A DNA stretch of 64,000 nucleotides from Pseudomonas sp. GM78 (GCF_000282475.1 NZ_AKJF01000123.1:1-64000); one strand, 5' to 3'. Positions 9,095-18,129 are shown, counted from the stretch's first letter. Numbers and translations are program-made. The notes: generated by a model not told the origin, from the sequence alone.

Positions 9095-9748
9095 ATGGAA
9101 AGGCTCTCGTTCGATGTTGATCACGTGTACTGCATATCCCTGAGTGAGCGCCAGGACAGGCGGCAACTATTGCGCAGCACCGTCGCCACGCTCATTTCGA
9201 ATCCGATCGAGTTTTTCATTACGCAGCGCTGCAGCGACCCGATCCAAGGCTGTTATGAGTCGCATCAGGCACTGGCCAGAAAAGTCCTGGCCGAAGGTTG
9301 GCAGCGGGTGTTGATCTTCGAGGACGATGCCAAACCCTACAGGTTGCATCCGGTACAGGTGTACTGGGTGAACCGGTTTATTCGCAGTCAAAGGTTTGAG
9401 GCGCTGCATCTGGGGTACAGCATGGGGCGCACATGGCTGACCTGGTTCCCGTTCATTGCCCGTGGCAACGTGGTGGCGCTGCACGCCTACATCATCTCCC
9501 GCGAAGGCTGCAGGGTACTGGCTGAAATACCTTTTGCCGGAGAGCCGGTCGATGTCCTGTTCAAACGGCAGATCAAACAACATTGCGTGTTTCCCATGCT
9601 GTTTCGCCAGCATGCAGCGGCGGTGGCAGGCAGCGACATCGAGGCGCTCGCCATGAATGAAGATGGATGGTGGGAACGCAACTGGAAGAAACATAAGCGT
9701 TCGGTGTGGAAAAACATCTGGCGAACGGTGGTTCGATACAGGTTTTGA
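9095..9748 (+). CDS. Glycosyltransferase family 25 (LPS-type) protein
   Basis: Encodes 217 residues. DHVYCISLSERQDRR near the start and VLIFEDDAKP (residues ~72-81) are the family 25 hallmarks, the acidic pair being the metal and nucleotide-sugar site. HAYIISREGCRVL fits the later conserved block. Family 25 enzymes add galactose or related sugars to lipooligosaccharide or protein. AAGGGG lies just before the ATG. It is the first gene of the accessory stretch and has no other sugar-pathway genes near it, so the acceptor is unknown. Confidence 0.85.
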   Translation: MERLSFDVDHVYCISLSERQDRRQLLRSTVATLISNPIEFFITQRCSDPIQGCYESHQALARKVLAEGWQRVLIFEDDAKPYRLHPVQVYWVNRFIRSQRFEALHLGYSMGRTWLTWFPFIARGNVVALHAYIISREGCRVLAEIPFAGEPVDVLFKRQIKQHCVFPMLFRQHAAAVAGSDIEALAMNEDGWWERNWKKHKRSVWKNIWRTVVRYRF

Positions 9749-9837
9749 TGATTGACCCTGGACCTGCATTGGGTCTGTGATGTATGACAATTCGTAAAGG
9801 GATGCCCAATTGGGGCCGTGACGCGAGGGGACAGGTC

Positions 9838-10491
9838 ATGACGAAGAAATTACCTCCTGCCGTGCGGGATCACGCCTGGGAGATTGCCCATCACGAAATG
9901 GGCCACTACGTCGTGGCTCGTGCCTTGGGTTTTGCCACGGGCAGCGTGAGCCTGACAGTGACCATGGACTTGCGGCATCAAGGCGGGGCGTCCATCAGCC
10001 TGGTGCGGGCGATTTCGTCAATAGACGCCATGAAGCAACATCTGGAGGCCCGGATGATGGTCCTCCTGGCTGGCGCGATGGCGCAGTCACTGCCTTCGAA
10101 ATATTCAGCCGGCCAACGCGTCGACAAGTCGAAAGCGACAGCCATCCTCAAAGGCGAGCAAGGGGCGCAACAGGATTACGCAAAGATCAGGGAGCTGCAG
10201 CATCTGCTGCGCAATATCCTCTACCCCGACACCGATCTGGCTTCATCCGAGCGCATCACGGCTGAGCTTAAAACGCTGACGGATCGCGCATGGCAGCGGA
10301 CTCAAGACATCGTGGAAGAACTGTCGGGGATCATTGCCGAATTGGCAGCGGTCTTGGTTGACGGCATGGTTATCGTGGAGCAGTGGGGGCGGGCGGCGGA
10401 TACGTATGAGGTTGTGTACACCGGGCCGATGTTAGAGCGGCTGCGGGCAGTGCAGGTCATTCCTTCTATTAGAATTGGAGGCCCCGAATAG
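9838..10491 (+). CDS. Stand-alone FtsH (M41)-like zinc peptidase domain protein
   Basis: Encodes 217 residues from the ATG at 9838, chosen because GAGGGG precedes it by 7 bases; an in-frame ATG at 9784 would add 18. AHHEMGHYVVARALG has the zinc motif HExxH at residues 19-23. Downstream, LLAGAMAQSL and GAQQDYAKIRELQHLL match the FtsH peptidase blocks, and Asp113 corresponds to the third zinc ligand. No AAA ATPase domain or membrane segment is present, so it cannot unfold substrates by itself. It may act on flexible substrates or with a partner. Its stop lies within the following terminator hairpin. Confidence 0.7.
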   Translation: MTKKLPPAVRDHAWEIAHHEMGHYVVARALGFATGSVSLTVTMDLRHQGGASISLVRAISSIDAMKQHLEARMMVLLAGAMAQSLPSKYSAGQRVDKSKATAILKGEQGAQQDYAKIRELQHLLRNILYPDTDLASSERITAELKTLTDRAWQRTQDIVEELSGIIAELAAVLVDGMVIVEQWGRAADTYEVVYTGPMLERLRAVQVIPSIRIGGPE

Positions 10492-10498
10492 TCGGGGC
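10481..10498 (+). terminator. Terminator overlapping the end of the M41-like gene
   Basis: A 7-bp stem (GCCCCGA with TCGGGGC) and 4-base loop is followed by GTATTTT. The stop codon of the peptidase gene lies in the loop. Confidence 0.7.
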
Positions 10499-10583
10499 GT
10501 ATTTTCAGTAGGCGCCTTCGCCAAAGCCCCAGGCACTGCATAACTCACGTCGATCATGTCAAACACCAGTGTATGATCATGCT

Positions 10584-10816
10584 GGTAGAGACGACCGTTG
10601 CCGCTTGTTGTCCGGCGAGGTCGCGCAAGACCTCAAGGTACGCTTTCGCACGCTCGGCGGCTATTCGCTCACCGGCGCTGTGGAGTCGGAGGTTGAAACG
10701 CTTAAGATATCATTCTGGGACTCCTCAATGCCCGCGTCTCTGAGCGTCAGGGGCGCAAGATCGACACCGATGCTATCGCCAGCATGGAAAATAAGAATCA
10801 GGAGGGCTGCTTCTGA
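10584..10816 (+). pseudogene. cysD: cysD/nodP remnant (sulfate adenylyltransferase subunit 2), truncated and frameshifted
   Basis: Only the last quarter of a CysD/NodP protein remains. [32 protein letters not shown] and [11 protein letters not shown]...[11 protein letters not shown] align with the C-terminal end of CysD. The reading frame changes near 10704 (one base missing), so the last two parts are in different frames. The preceding roughly 220 residues of the protein are absent. The stop overlaps the ATG of cysNC by one base, the arrangement of an intact cysD-cysNC operon. The remnant probably does not yield a working subunit. Confidence 0.85.
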
Positions 10817-12729
10817 TGGCACGCCGGAACTCACGCAAACAAACGACCTTCGTTCACCCACAGCCCGTCGCAGGCCCGACCACCCAACAGGCTTTTCTAG
10901 CGCAACAGCAAAATCAGGATCTGCTGCGCTTCATCACCTGCGGCAGCGTGGACGATGGCAAAAGTACCTTGATCGGCCGCCTGCTCTGGGAGTCGCAGCA
11001 AATATTTGACGACCCGATGGCCGCGCTTGAAACGGAGTCCAAAAAATACGGTACTCAGGGCGACGAGATCGACTTTGCCTTGCTGGTCGATGGGCAGTCT
11101 GCCGAACGAGAACAAGGCATCACTATTGACGTGGCCTATCGTTTCTTTTCTAGCCCCCGGCGCAAGTTCATCGTCGCCGACACCCCGGGACATGAGCAAT
11201 ATTCCTGCAATATGGTGACCGGCGCTTCCACTGCCGAGGTTGCCGTACTGCTCGTTGACGCGAAAAAAGGTCTATTGACTCAGACTCGGCGGCACGCCTA
11301 TTTGGCGTACCTCATGGGCATCCAGCACGTGGTGCTGGCGGTCAACAAAATGGATCTGCTGGACTTTGATGCTGCCATCTTCAACCGCATCAGGGAGGCG
11401 TTCGAGAAATTTGCCAACCCCTTGGGTTTCGTAACGATCAGCGCCATCCCCCTCTCAGCACTGAACGGCGATAACATCACCCACCGATCAGCGCGGACCC
11501 CCTGGTATAGCGGCCCGCCGCTGATGGCTTACCTGGAAACCATTGTCGTCTCCCAAGCCAAGAACAGCGCACCAGTCTTTCCCGTTCAATGTGCCAACCG
11601 CCCGGATTCGGACTTCAGGGGTTTTAGTGGCACCGTCGCACAGGGGCGCTTGCAAGTCGGTGACGATCTGCGTGTAACGGCCTCTGGGCAATCGGCTCGC
11701 GTGATTGAAATCGTTACGCTCGACGGTTCACCATCAGAGGCGCTGGCGGGAACCCCGGTCACCCTCCGGCTGGACAAAGAAATCGATATCTCGCGCGGTG
11801 ATGTACTTTCGCTGGCCACCAGTCCACTTGAGAGCACCGATCAGTTTGAAGCCACACTGGTGTGGATGTCGGACGAATTTGGCCACACCGGCCGTAGCTA
11901 CCAGATCAAGCTGGCCACGCAATGGGCAACGGCTTCGATAACCACCCTCAAACACAGAATTGATGTCAATACGCTGGCGCATGAGGCGATCAAGCATCTG
12001 CAACTCAATGATATCTGCGTGTGCAACATCGCTACCACTAAACCCTTGGTGTTCGACAACTACAAAAACTCCAAAATCCTGGGCGGGTTTATTCTCGTCG
12101 ACCGGCACAGCCATGCCACCGTTGCCGCCGGAATGATCCACCACAGCTTGCGACGATCGCAAAACGTACACCGTCAGGCACTCTCAATTACACGAACCGA
12201 GCGCGAAACGCTTAACGGTCACCGAGGCAAAGTGATCTGGTTTACCGGGCTCTCGGGTTCGGGAAAATCGACAATCGCCAACGCCCTTGAGTTGCAGCTC
12301 CACTCCCAAGGACGGCGTACTTACATCCTGGACGGTGACAACGTACGGCAAGGATTGAACAAAGATCTCGGCTTTACCGATGCCGACCGTATTGAAAACA
12401 TCCGGCGGATTGCCGAGGTCGCCAAGCTAATGATGGATGCCGGGCTAATTGTCATGACCTCCTTTATTTCGCCGTTCCGGCAGGAGCGCGAAACGGCAAG
12501 GCAATTGATCGGCACAGAGAATTTTGTCGAGGTCTATGTCAATACGCCGCTGGACGTTTGCGAACAGCGCGACCCCAAAGGGCTTTATAAAAAGGCACGC
12601 AACGGGCAAATTCCCAACATGACTGGGATCAACAGCCCGTATGAAGCGCCCGAAAATCCCGATTTCGTTTTCAGAGAGCACGTCTCAGTTCAAGAAATGG
12701 TCAATGAATTGTTACTATTGATCAGGTGA
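10816..12729 (+). CDS. cysNC: NodQ-like CysNC: ATP-sulfurylase GTPase subunit fused to APS kinase
   Basis: Encodes 637 residues. The GTPase half has the P-loop GSVDDGKST (43-51), DTPGHEQY (from 122) and NKMD (177-180). The APS kinase half has the P-loop GLSGSGKST (478-486), then [16 protein letters not shown] and a lid ending in [11 protein letters not shown]. Together with CysD it makes APS and then PAPS, the sulfate donor. Its wording differs from the housekeeping Pseudomonas CysNC as I remember it, and it looks closer to rhizobial NodQ. Its own cysD is broken, so it must borrow a CysD from elsewhere or act only as APS kinase. A sulfotransferase gene follows. Confidence 0.9.
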   Translation: MARRNSRKQTTFVHPQPVAGPTTQQAFLAQQQNQDLLRFITCGSVDDGKSTLIGRLLWESQQIFDDPMAALETESKKYGTQGDEIDFALLVDGQSAEREQGITIDVAYRFFSSPRRKFIVADTPGHEQYSCNMVTGASTAEVAVLLVDAKKGLLTQTRRHAYLAYLMGIQHVVLAVNKMDLLDFDAAIFNRIREAFEKFANPLGFVTISAIPLSALNGDNITHRSARTPWYSGPPLMAYLETIVVSQAKNSAPVFPVQCANRPDSDFRGFSGTVAQGRLQVGDDLRVTASGQSARVIEIVTLDGSPSEALAGTPVTLRLDKEIDISRGDVLSLATSPLESTDQFEATLVWMSDEFGHTGRSYQIKLATQWATASITTLKHRIDVNTLAHEAIKHLQLNDICVCNIATTKPLVFDNYKNSKILGGFILVDRHSHATVAAGMIHHSLRRSQNVHRQALSITRTERETLNGHRGKVIWFTGLSGSGKSTIANALELQLHSQGRRTYILDGDNVRQGLNKDLGFTDADRIENIRRIAEVAKLMMDAGLIVMTSFISPFRQERETARQLIGTENFVEVYVNTPLDVCEQRDPKGLYKKARNGQIPNMTGINSPYEAPENPDFVFREHVSVQEMVNELLLLIR

Positions 12730-13084
12730 AGTTAAGTTTTAGGTATCAAGCTGCATATTTGATGCTTGGATCCTGGAAGTTTTTTTTGGTGCGTTGAGGC
12801 GATTACTCGAGGTTTTCCATGTGAGCGGTAGTCGTAGCCTTCAACTTTGCTTTTGTGCGTGCCAAGCCTTCTGGCCGGCAAACTCAATGGGCTCTGGATA
12901 CAAATGATTTTAGCTGTATTTTTGGTAATATTTGGGATGTGAGTGCCGGGCTAGGGCATAACCGCCGAACCCAGCCTACTTTGACAGCCTGCACCAAGCG
13001 GTGGCGGCGTGACTTCCGCAGCGGCACGTATGAAATGACAACCGGCTCCTAAAACTGTTAAAACGAATCAAGGTAGATCTACCT
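12730..13084. other. Intergenic stretch between cysNC and the sulfotransferase gene
   Basis: These 355 bases are visibly richer in A and T than the flanks and contain an eight-T run near 12780. I see no convincing gene; the short open frame at 12855-13052 has no recognisable motif or ribosome-binding site. The stretch may be decayed mobile or gene DNA, and may hold a promoter for the sulfotransferase. Confidence 0.5.
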
Positions 13085-13834
13085 ATGGTACCGATACTCT
13101 TCTTACACAATCCAAAGGCCGGCGGTACTTCGGTGGCCGCCGCTCTACGGCAAAAGTTCGACCCTGGCGACGTATCGCCTTATTTCGACAATTCGCCTGC
13201 AGAACGACGCCCTGAAGATTGGTCATCATATAGTCGATACCGCTTTGTTGCTGGGCACTTCGGGTACGAAGTTAAGCAGTATTTCCCACATCATGTTCTT
13301 GTCACCAACTTCCGCCACCCCGTGAGGCGCATAGTCTCGATGTACAACTATTGGCGCTCATATCCGCTTGAATTGCTGCCAGAGGCGATTCGCCAAGCCG
13401 ATAACGGACCAACGCTTGCTCATCAAATGAGTCTGTCTGAGTTTGTACGAAGCCGAAATCCTTACCTCAGTCTGTACCTTGACAACTTCCACGTCCGTCA
13501 ACTAACCGGATCAGGGTGGATTGGTCGTCGCCGATTTGGTGATATGCTCTTGGCCAAACTTCGCATCCGGAAAATGCCATGGTTCTATGTGTGCGAGAGG
13601 CCGGATTTATCCGTAACCTGGCTCCGCTCAGTTTTCCCTGAAATGAGGGACACTCCCATCCCGCACGAAAACGTTACCACATCCGAGACTGAAACGGCGC
13701 TGACGTCCTCCGACATTCGTGTGATAGAAGAACGTAACAAAGCCGACCTGGCTCTGTACGGCTTCGCCTTGAAACAGCTGGAACGTCGAGCATTAACGAG
13801 TTCCGCCTGTCTGATCCGGCGTCAGGAGCCGTGA
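13085..13834 (+). CDS. Sulfotransferase family 2 protein (PAPS-dependent)
   Basis: Encodes 249 residues. LFLHNPKAGGTSVAAAL (6-21) is the 5'-phosphosulfate-binding loop. VTNFRHPVRRIVSMYNYW (73-90) is the 3'-phosphate-binding block, with Arg77 and Ser85 at the expected places. AGHFGY between them is also typical of the family. Such enzymes transfer sulfate from PAPS to a sugar or other hydroxyl. The PAPS-making gene upstream supports a dedicated sulfation function. The acceptor is unknown; the family-25 glycosyltransferase in the same stretch suggests a surface glycan, which is inference. Confidence 0.85.
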   Translation: MVPILFLHNPKAGGTSVAAALRQKFDPGDVSPYFDNSPAERRPEDWSSYSRYRFVAGHFGYEVKQYFPHHVLVTNFRHPVRRIVSMYNYWRSYPLELLPEAIRQADNGPTLAHQMSLSEFVRSRNPYLSLYLDNFHVRQLTGSGWIGRRRFGDMLLAKLRIRKMPWFYVCERPDLSVTWLRSVFPEMRDTPIPHENVTTSETETALTSSDIRVIEERNKADLALYGFALKQLERRALTSSACLIRRQEP

Positions 13835-13876
13835 TCACCAACATCGGCTGAAGGACCAGTGGTAGCCCTCAGGCAC

Positions 13877-14032
13877 TCAGTCCAAGGCCGATAACGGCCA
13901 TCGGTATTTGCTCCTGCGTAAATCTCTGTGCAGTTTAATCACGGGTTCACTGCCGCAGGAACACTGCAAGACGTAGTGCCGCTGTGGTGGATCAAAGCGC
14001 AAAAGGTAGCCGATCACGGTGAATTGTCCCAT
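13877..14032 (-). CDS. Small CxC-motif protein, hypothetical
   Basis: A 51-residue frame, too short for most callers. It reads MGQFTVIGYLLRF ... HYVLQCSCGSEPVIK and then a basic stretch ending RWPLSALD. The pattern FTVIGx(n)VxxCxCG followed by basic residues resembles small phage and mobile-element proteins with a zinc-knuckle-like motif. The frame stays open upstream of the ATG for about 50 codons without another clear start, so it may be the end of a decayed longer gene. No good ribosome-binding site is seen. Confidence 0.4.
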   Translation of the reverse strand: MGQFTVIGYLLRFDPPQRHYVLQCSCGSEPVIKLHRDLRRSKYRWPLSALD

Positions 14033-14248
14033 GGCTTCGCCAGCGGCCAGCTCTTGGTCCTTGTGTCTTCGGACGTTGACACATTCGCAGCAGCCCCTTG
14101 AGTGCTTAAGGGGTGCAAGAAGCTGCTTATAGGAGCTCCAGTGGTTTCAATCGAGGTCTTGCCGGTCTGCCCCTTCGCTGAATTTATGGGCGCGGCGGTG
14201 ATGGGGAGTACCACGGTGGTTAATGTGGCAGTACAAAGGCATCAGTAC
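14033..14248. other. Non-coding or decayed stretch next to the tRNA gene
   Basis: On the minus strand two frames are partly open, one of them 14014-14214, but neither has a recognisable protein pattern beyond the extension of the CxC frame. It lies on the 3' side of the tRNA, where integrated elements are usually found, and may be the worn end of one. Confidence 0.4.
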
Positions 14249-14253
14249 AAAAA

Positions 14254-14276
14254 AGGTCAACCGCAATGGTTGACCT
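14254..14276 (-). terminator. Terminator of tRNA-Ile
   Basis: A 9-bp perfect stem (AGGTCAACC with GGTTGACCT) is followed on the minus strand by six T residues. It lies 17 bp past the tRNA 3' end. Confidence 0.85.
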
Positions 14277-14292
14277 AAGTTGTTGATTCATA

Positions 14293-14369
14293 TGGTGGGC
14301 CCACACGGACTTGAACCGTGGACCAAAGGATTATGAGTCCTCTGCTCTAACCAACTGAGCTATAGGCCC
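14293..14369 (-). tRNA. tRNA-Ile2 (anticodon CAT, read as lysidine-modified CAU)
   Basis: A 77-base gene on the minus strand including an encoded CCA. The acceptor stem is GGGCCTA with TGGGCCC, the D arm is GCTCAGTTGGTTAGAGC and the anticodon loop is CTCATAA, with the anticodon at 14333-14335. A CAT anticodon could mean Met or Ile2. The C4-G69 and C5-G68 pairs and overall likeness to E. coli ileX favour Ile2, decoding AUA after TilS modification. Its 3' end faces the accessory stretch at 8.9-14.3 kb. Confidence 0.85.
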
Positions 14370-14382
14370 CATTGGTCGGGGA

Positions 14383-17300
14383 TTATAGCGACGGTTTCGC
14401 GGCAGTGCTATCCGAAAAATCCATTACTGCTGTACGAAGAAACGTCGCGGCGAATTCGTCGGGGGGCAGGGGCAGGCTGACGATGTAGCCCTGGATCTGT
14501 TCACAGCCTTCGGCGGCCAGGAATTGCTGCTGCGCCTGCGTTTCGACGCCCTCGGCGATAACCGTGAATTGCATGCTGCGGCCGAGCGCGATGATGGCGC
14601 GCACGATGGCGGCGTCGTGGGGGTCGTCCGGCAGGCCGCGGACGAAGGATTGGTCGATCTTGAGGATGTCCAGCGGCAGGCGCTTGAGGTAACTGAGCGA
14701 GGAGTACCCGGTCCCGAAGTCGTCGATCGCCAGTTGCACGCCCAGATGCTTGAGTTGGTGCAGGACGGCAAGCGCTTCTTCGGCCTGGCTCATGATGAAG
14801 TTTTCGGTGATTTCCAGTTGCAGGTAACCGGGTTGGAGGCGGTTGTCCTTGAGCAGTTGCTCGATTCGCCCCAAGAGGTTCGGTTGGCGCAGTTGGGCAC
14901 CGGCGAGGTTGACCGACAGTGGGCCGAGGCCTTCGTACATCTGGTTCCATTCAAACATCTGCCGGCAGGCGGTCTCGAGCACCCAGTCGCCGATCTGCAG
15001 GATCATGCCGTTTTCTTCGGCAAGGGAGATGAAGTGTTCGGGCGGTACGTCGCCAAAGGTCGGATGACGCCAGCGAATCAACGCTTCGGCACCCACCAGG
15101 CGATAGTCGTCGAGGCTGATCTTCGGTTGGTAGCACAGGTGCAGTTCATTGCGTTCGATGGCGCGTCGCAGTTCGTGCTCCAGCGCCACGCGCTCGCTGG
15201 CTTGGGCGGTGAGGTCGCAGGTGTAGCTTTCGACGCGGTTGCGGCCTTTGGCTTTGGAACGGTACATCGCTGCATCAGCGTTTTTGATCAGCGTGGCTAC
15301 ATCGCAGCCGTCCTTGGGGTAGAGGCTGGTACCGATGCTGGAACTGATGAAAAACTCATGCTCGCCGGCCTGGAATGGCGCGGTAAAACAATTGAGCAGC
15401 TTGGTGGCGATGTTGTCGGCGTCGCTGGCTTGTTGCAGGCCGGGGAGCAGGATGATGAATTCGTCGCCGCCCAGGCGCGCGACGGTGTCGATGTCTCGCA
15501 GTTGGTCCTTGAGGCGCACGGCAATGCCCTTGAGCAATAGATCGCCGACCGGGTGACCGAGGCTGTCGTTGATGTGCTTGAAACGGTCCAGATCGAGGAA
15601 GAGCACTGCACCCTGGCCGCCGTTTTCTTTCTGGTGATTGAGCGCGTTGAGCAGGCGGCTTTCGAACAGCGTGCGGTTTGGCAGGCCGGTCAGCGGGTCG
15701 TGGTGAGCCTGGTAGTCGAGTTTGGCCTGGGCGTGTTTGAGGCTGGAGATGTCGGCGAATACGGCCACGAAGTGGGTGATGAAGTTGTCACGATTGCGCA
15801 CGGCGCTGATGGTCAGCCAGCTCGGATAGAGTTCGCCATTCTTGCGTCGGTTGGAAATCTCGCCTTGCCAATGACCTTCGTCGGTCAGTTGATGCCACAT
15901 GGCGGCGTAGAACGCACTGTCATGCAGGCCCGAGGCGAGCAGGCGCGGGGTGTGTCCCAGTGCTTCGCTTTCGCTGTAGCCGGTGATTTCGGTGAAGGCG
16001 CGGTTGACCGCGCTGATGTGTTGCTGGGTATCGGTGATCAACACGCCTTCTGCGGTGCTCTCGAATACCGTCGCCGCCTGTTGCAGTTTTTCCTGCATCA
16101 GGTGGCGTTCGGTGATATCCCGGGCGATGGTCAGCATGCAGTCGTCGTCACCGATCGGCAGCGGACGGCTGGAGACCTCGCAGAGGCGGATCTGCCCGTC
16201 GCTGCGGCGGATATGGCAACTGAAATCGCGGACGAACCCGTCCCGGTGCAACAGGTCGAGCATTTGTTTGCGCTCGTTGAGGTTGACCCAGATCCCCAGG
16301 TCCAGGGCCGAGCGATCCACCGACATCGCGCTGTTGAAACCGGTAATGCGGCTGAACCCGTCGTTGACCTCCAGCAGCAGGCCATCGCTCTGGCGCGACA
16401 GCAGCAAGCCGTCGGGGGAGGCGTGGAAGGCCTTGGCGAACTTTTCTTCGGAGGTTTGCAGTTGTTGCTGGGTTTCCTTGAGCTGGGTGATATCCCGTAC
16501 CACGACCACCAGCGCCGGGGTTGTATCGAGGTCAAAGGGCTCGGCAGAGATCAGGCCGGTGAACACCTGGCCATTGCTGCGGCGAAAGGGCATCTCCAGG
16601 TTGCGGATGCTGCCGGCCTGCAAGCGCTGTAGCAGCCCTGGCCCGACGCCCGGGATGCCCCAGATGTTCAGTTCGGTGGCGGTCTGGCCGATGACGTCCT
16701 CAGCCCTTAAGCCGATCTGCTCTTCGAACGCCTCGTTGACCTCCAGCAGGCAGCCGTCGCTCAAGCGTGCGATCACCAGGATGTCCGGGCACTGCTGGAA
16801 CACCGAGGCAAACTTCTGTTCTGACAGGCGCAGTGCTTCTTCGGTGCGTTTGGTTTCGCTGATATCGATCATCAAGCCGCGCATCACCGGCTCATGACCG
16901 TGTTCGATCAGGCTGACGATATCGCGGACCCACAGGCAACGCCCGTCAGCGGTGATGACCCGGTAATCGAGACTATGGTCTCGCCCGGCCAACACTTCGT
17001 GGTCGCAAAAGCTCTGCGCGCGGGTGAGGTCGGCGGGGTGGATGATGTTTCGCCAGAAGCCCGGGATCAGCCAATGGGACAGGGGGTAGCCGAGCAGGTC
17101 TTCGGCGTGGGGCGACACATAGCTGTAGGTGAAGTCGCTCATGCGCGCTTCCCAGGCGATGGCCGACAGGCTCTCTACCAGCCCGCGGTAATGGTACTCG
17201 CTACTGCGCAGTTCCTGCTCCAGGTCGACCCTGCGGGCAATTTCCGAGCTCAAGCGGCGGTTGACGCGGATCACGGCCGCCAGCACGGCGATCAGCAGCA

Positions 17301-18129
17301 GTAGCCCGGGCAAGCCGTAGATCAGCAGATCGGACCAGAACGTTCGATGATCGAGGACGTTGCCGACCCAGTGTTCCTGGATCGAACTGATTTCAGCGGG
17401 GGTCATGTCGGCCAGGACTTTATCCAGGATGCCGACCAGAATTTTGTTGTCCTTTGGTACCCCCATGGCCAGCTGATAGCGGTAGGGGGTTTCGCCGCTG
17501 ACATACAGCCCGTCGAGCTTGAGCTGGCGCAAACTCCAGACACTGGAGGCAAGATCGCCTACCACGGCGTCTACTTCGTCGGTGGCCAGCGCCTGCAGGG
17601 CGGAGCTGACGTTGGGCATCGCCACCAGGTTCAAATCGGGATTGTGGGTGCGCAGCAGCTCGTGAGGTGCGTAGTTTTCCACTACCGCGATTTTCAGCCC
17701 GTACAGGTCTTTGAGTTTGCGCGGCTGGGCGCCTCCGACGTGCGCCAGGATGACGATCGGGAAGTCCAGGTAGGGACGGGTGAATGACAGGTAGGCCTGG
17801 CGTTCCGGGGTCGACATGATGCCCGGCAAAAGGTCCAGCTTGCCTTGTTTGGCCTGGTCCAGGACGACCGTCCAGCTCACGGGCTCGATAGGCGTGAGCT
17901 TGATGGCCAGTCGCTGGCGAATACGGTCGATATAGTCTGCCGCAAGGCCCTGGTAACGCCCCTGGTCGTCGCGAAACTCAAAAGGCGGCCAGGATGCATC
18001 TACACCCAGGCGCAGGTCCGGGTGGGCCGCAAGCCAGCTACGTTCTTCGTCGGTTAGAGTCAGCGCGCCAGCCGTTGCGGTCCAGGTCATTAGCGACAGC
18101 AAAAAAAACACGGTCGGCAGTCTGGGCAT
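14383..18129 (-). CDS. rmcA: RmcA-like c-di-GMP cyclase/phosphodiesterase with periplasmic sensor and PAS domains
   Basis: Encodes 1248 residues: a signal peptide (to ~22), a periplasmic substrate-binding (SBP_bac_3) domain to ~255, a membrane helix near 270-288, four PAS domains to ~800, then GGDEF and EAL domains. The cyclase motif GGDEF is intact (RLGGDEFIILL) and the phosphodiesterase block GAEALIRWRHP with DDFGTGYSSLSYLK is intact. Order and position beside rpoD match P. aeruginosa PA0575 (RmcA), which lowers c-di-GMP in response to redox state. The net activity in this strain is inferred from that homologue. Confidence 0.88.
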   Translation of the reverse strand: MPRLPTVFFLLSLMTWTATAGALTLTDEERSWLAAHPDLRLGVDASWPPFEFRDDQGRYQGLAADYIDRIRQRLAIKLTPIEPVSWTVVLDQAKQGKLDLLPGIMSTPERQAYLSFTRPYLDFPIVILAHVGGAQPRKLKDLYGLKIAVVENYAPHELLRTHNPDLNLVAMPNVSSALQALATDEVDAVVGDLASSVWSLRQLKLDGLYVSGETPYRYQLAMGVPKDNKILVGILDKVLADMTPAEISSIQEHWVGNVLDHRTFWSDLLIYGLPGLLLLIAVLAAVIRVNRRLSSEIARRVDLEQELRSSEYHYRGLVESLSAIAWEARMSDFTYSYVSPHAEDLLGYPLSHWLIPGFWRNIIHPADLTRAQSFCDHEVLAGRDHSLDYRVITADGRCLWVRDIVSLIEHGHEPVMRGLMIDISETKRTEEALRLSEQKFASVFQQCPDILVIARLSDGCLLEVNEAFEEQIGLRAEDVIGQTATELNIWGIPGVGPGLLQRLQAGSIRNLEMPFRRSNGQVFTGLISAEPFDLDTTPALVVVVRDITQLKETQQQLQTSEEKFAKAFHASPDGLLLSRQSDGLLLEVNDGFSRITGFNSAMSVDRSALDLGIWVNLNERKQMLDLLHRDGFVRDFSCHIRRSDGQIRLCEVSSRPLPIGDDDCMLTIARDITERHLMQEKLQQAATVFESTAEGVLITDTQQHISAVNRAFTEITGYSESEALGHTPRLLASGLHDSAFYAAMWHQLTDEGHWQGEISNRRKNGELYPSWLTISAVRNRDNFITHFVAVFADISSLKHAQAKLDYQAHHDPLTGLPNRTLFESRLLNALNHQKENGGQGAVLFLDLDRFKHINDSLGHPVGDLLLKGIAVRLKDQLRDIDTVARLGGDEFIILLPGLQQASDADNIATKLLNCFTAPFQAGEHEFFISSSIGTSLYPKDGCDVATLIKNADAAMYRSKAKGRNRVESYTCDLTAQASERVALEHELRRAIERNELHLCYQPKISLDDYRLVGAEALIRWRHPTFGDVPPEHFISLAEENGMILQIGDWVLETACRQMFEWNQMYEGLGPLSVNLAGAQLRQPNLLGRIEQLLKDNRLQPGYLQLEITENFIMSQAEEALAVLHQLKHLGVQLAIDDFGTGYSSLSYLKRLPLDILKIDQSFVRGLPDDPHDAAIVRAIIALGRSMQFTVIAEGVETQAQQQFLAAEGCEQIQGYIVSLPLPPDEFAATFLRTAVMDFSDSTAAKPSL

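Noticed and set aside
12855-13052. A 65-residue plus-strand frame between cysNC and the sulfotransferase
   Set aside because: No ribosome-binding site, no motif, and no coding-like codon pattern could be seen.
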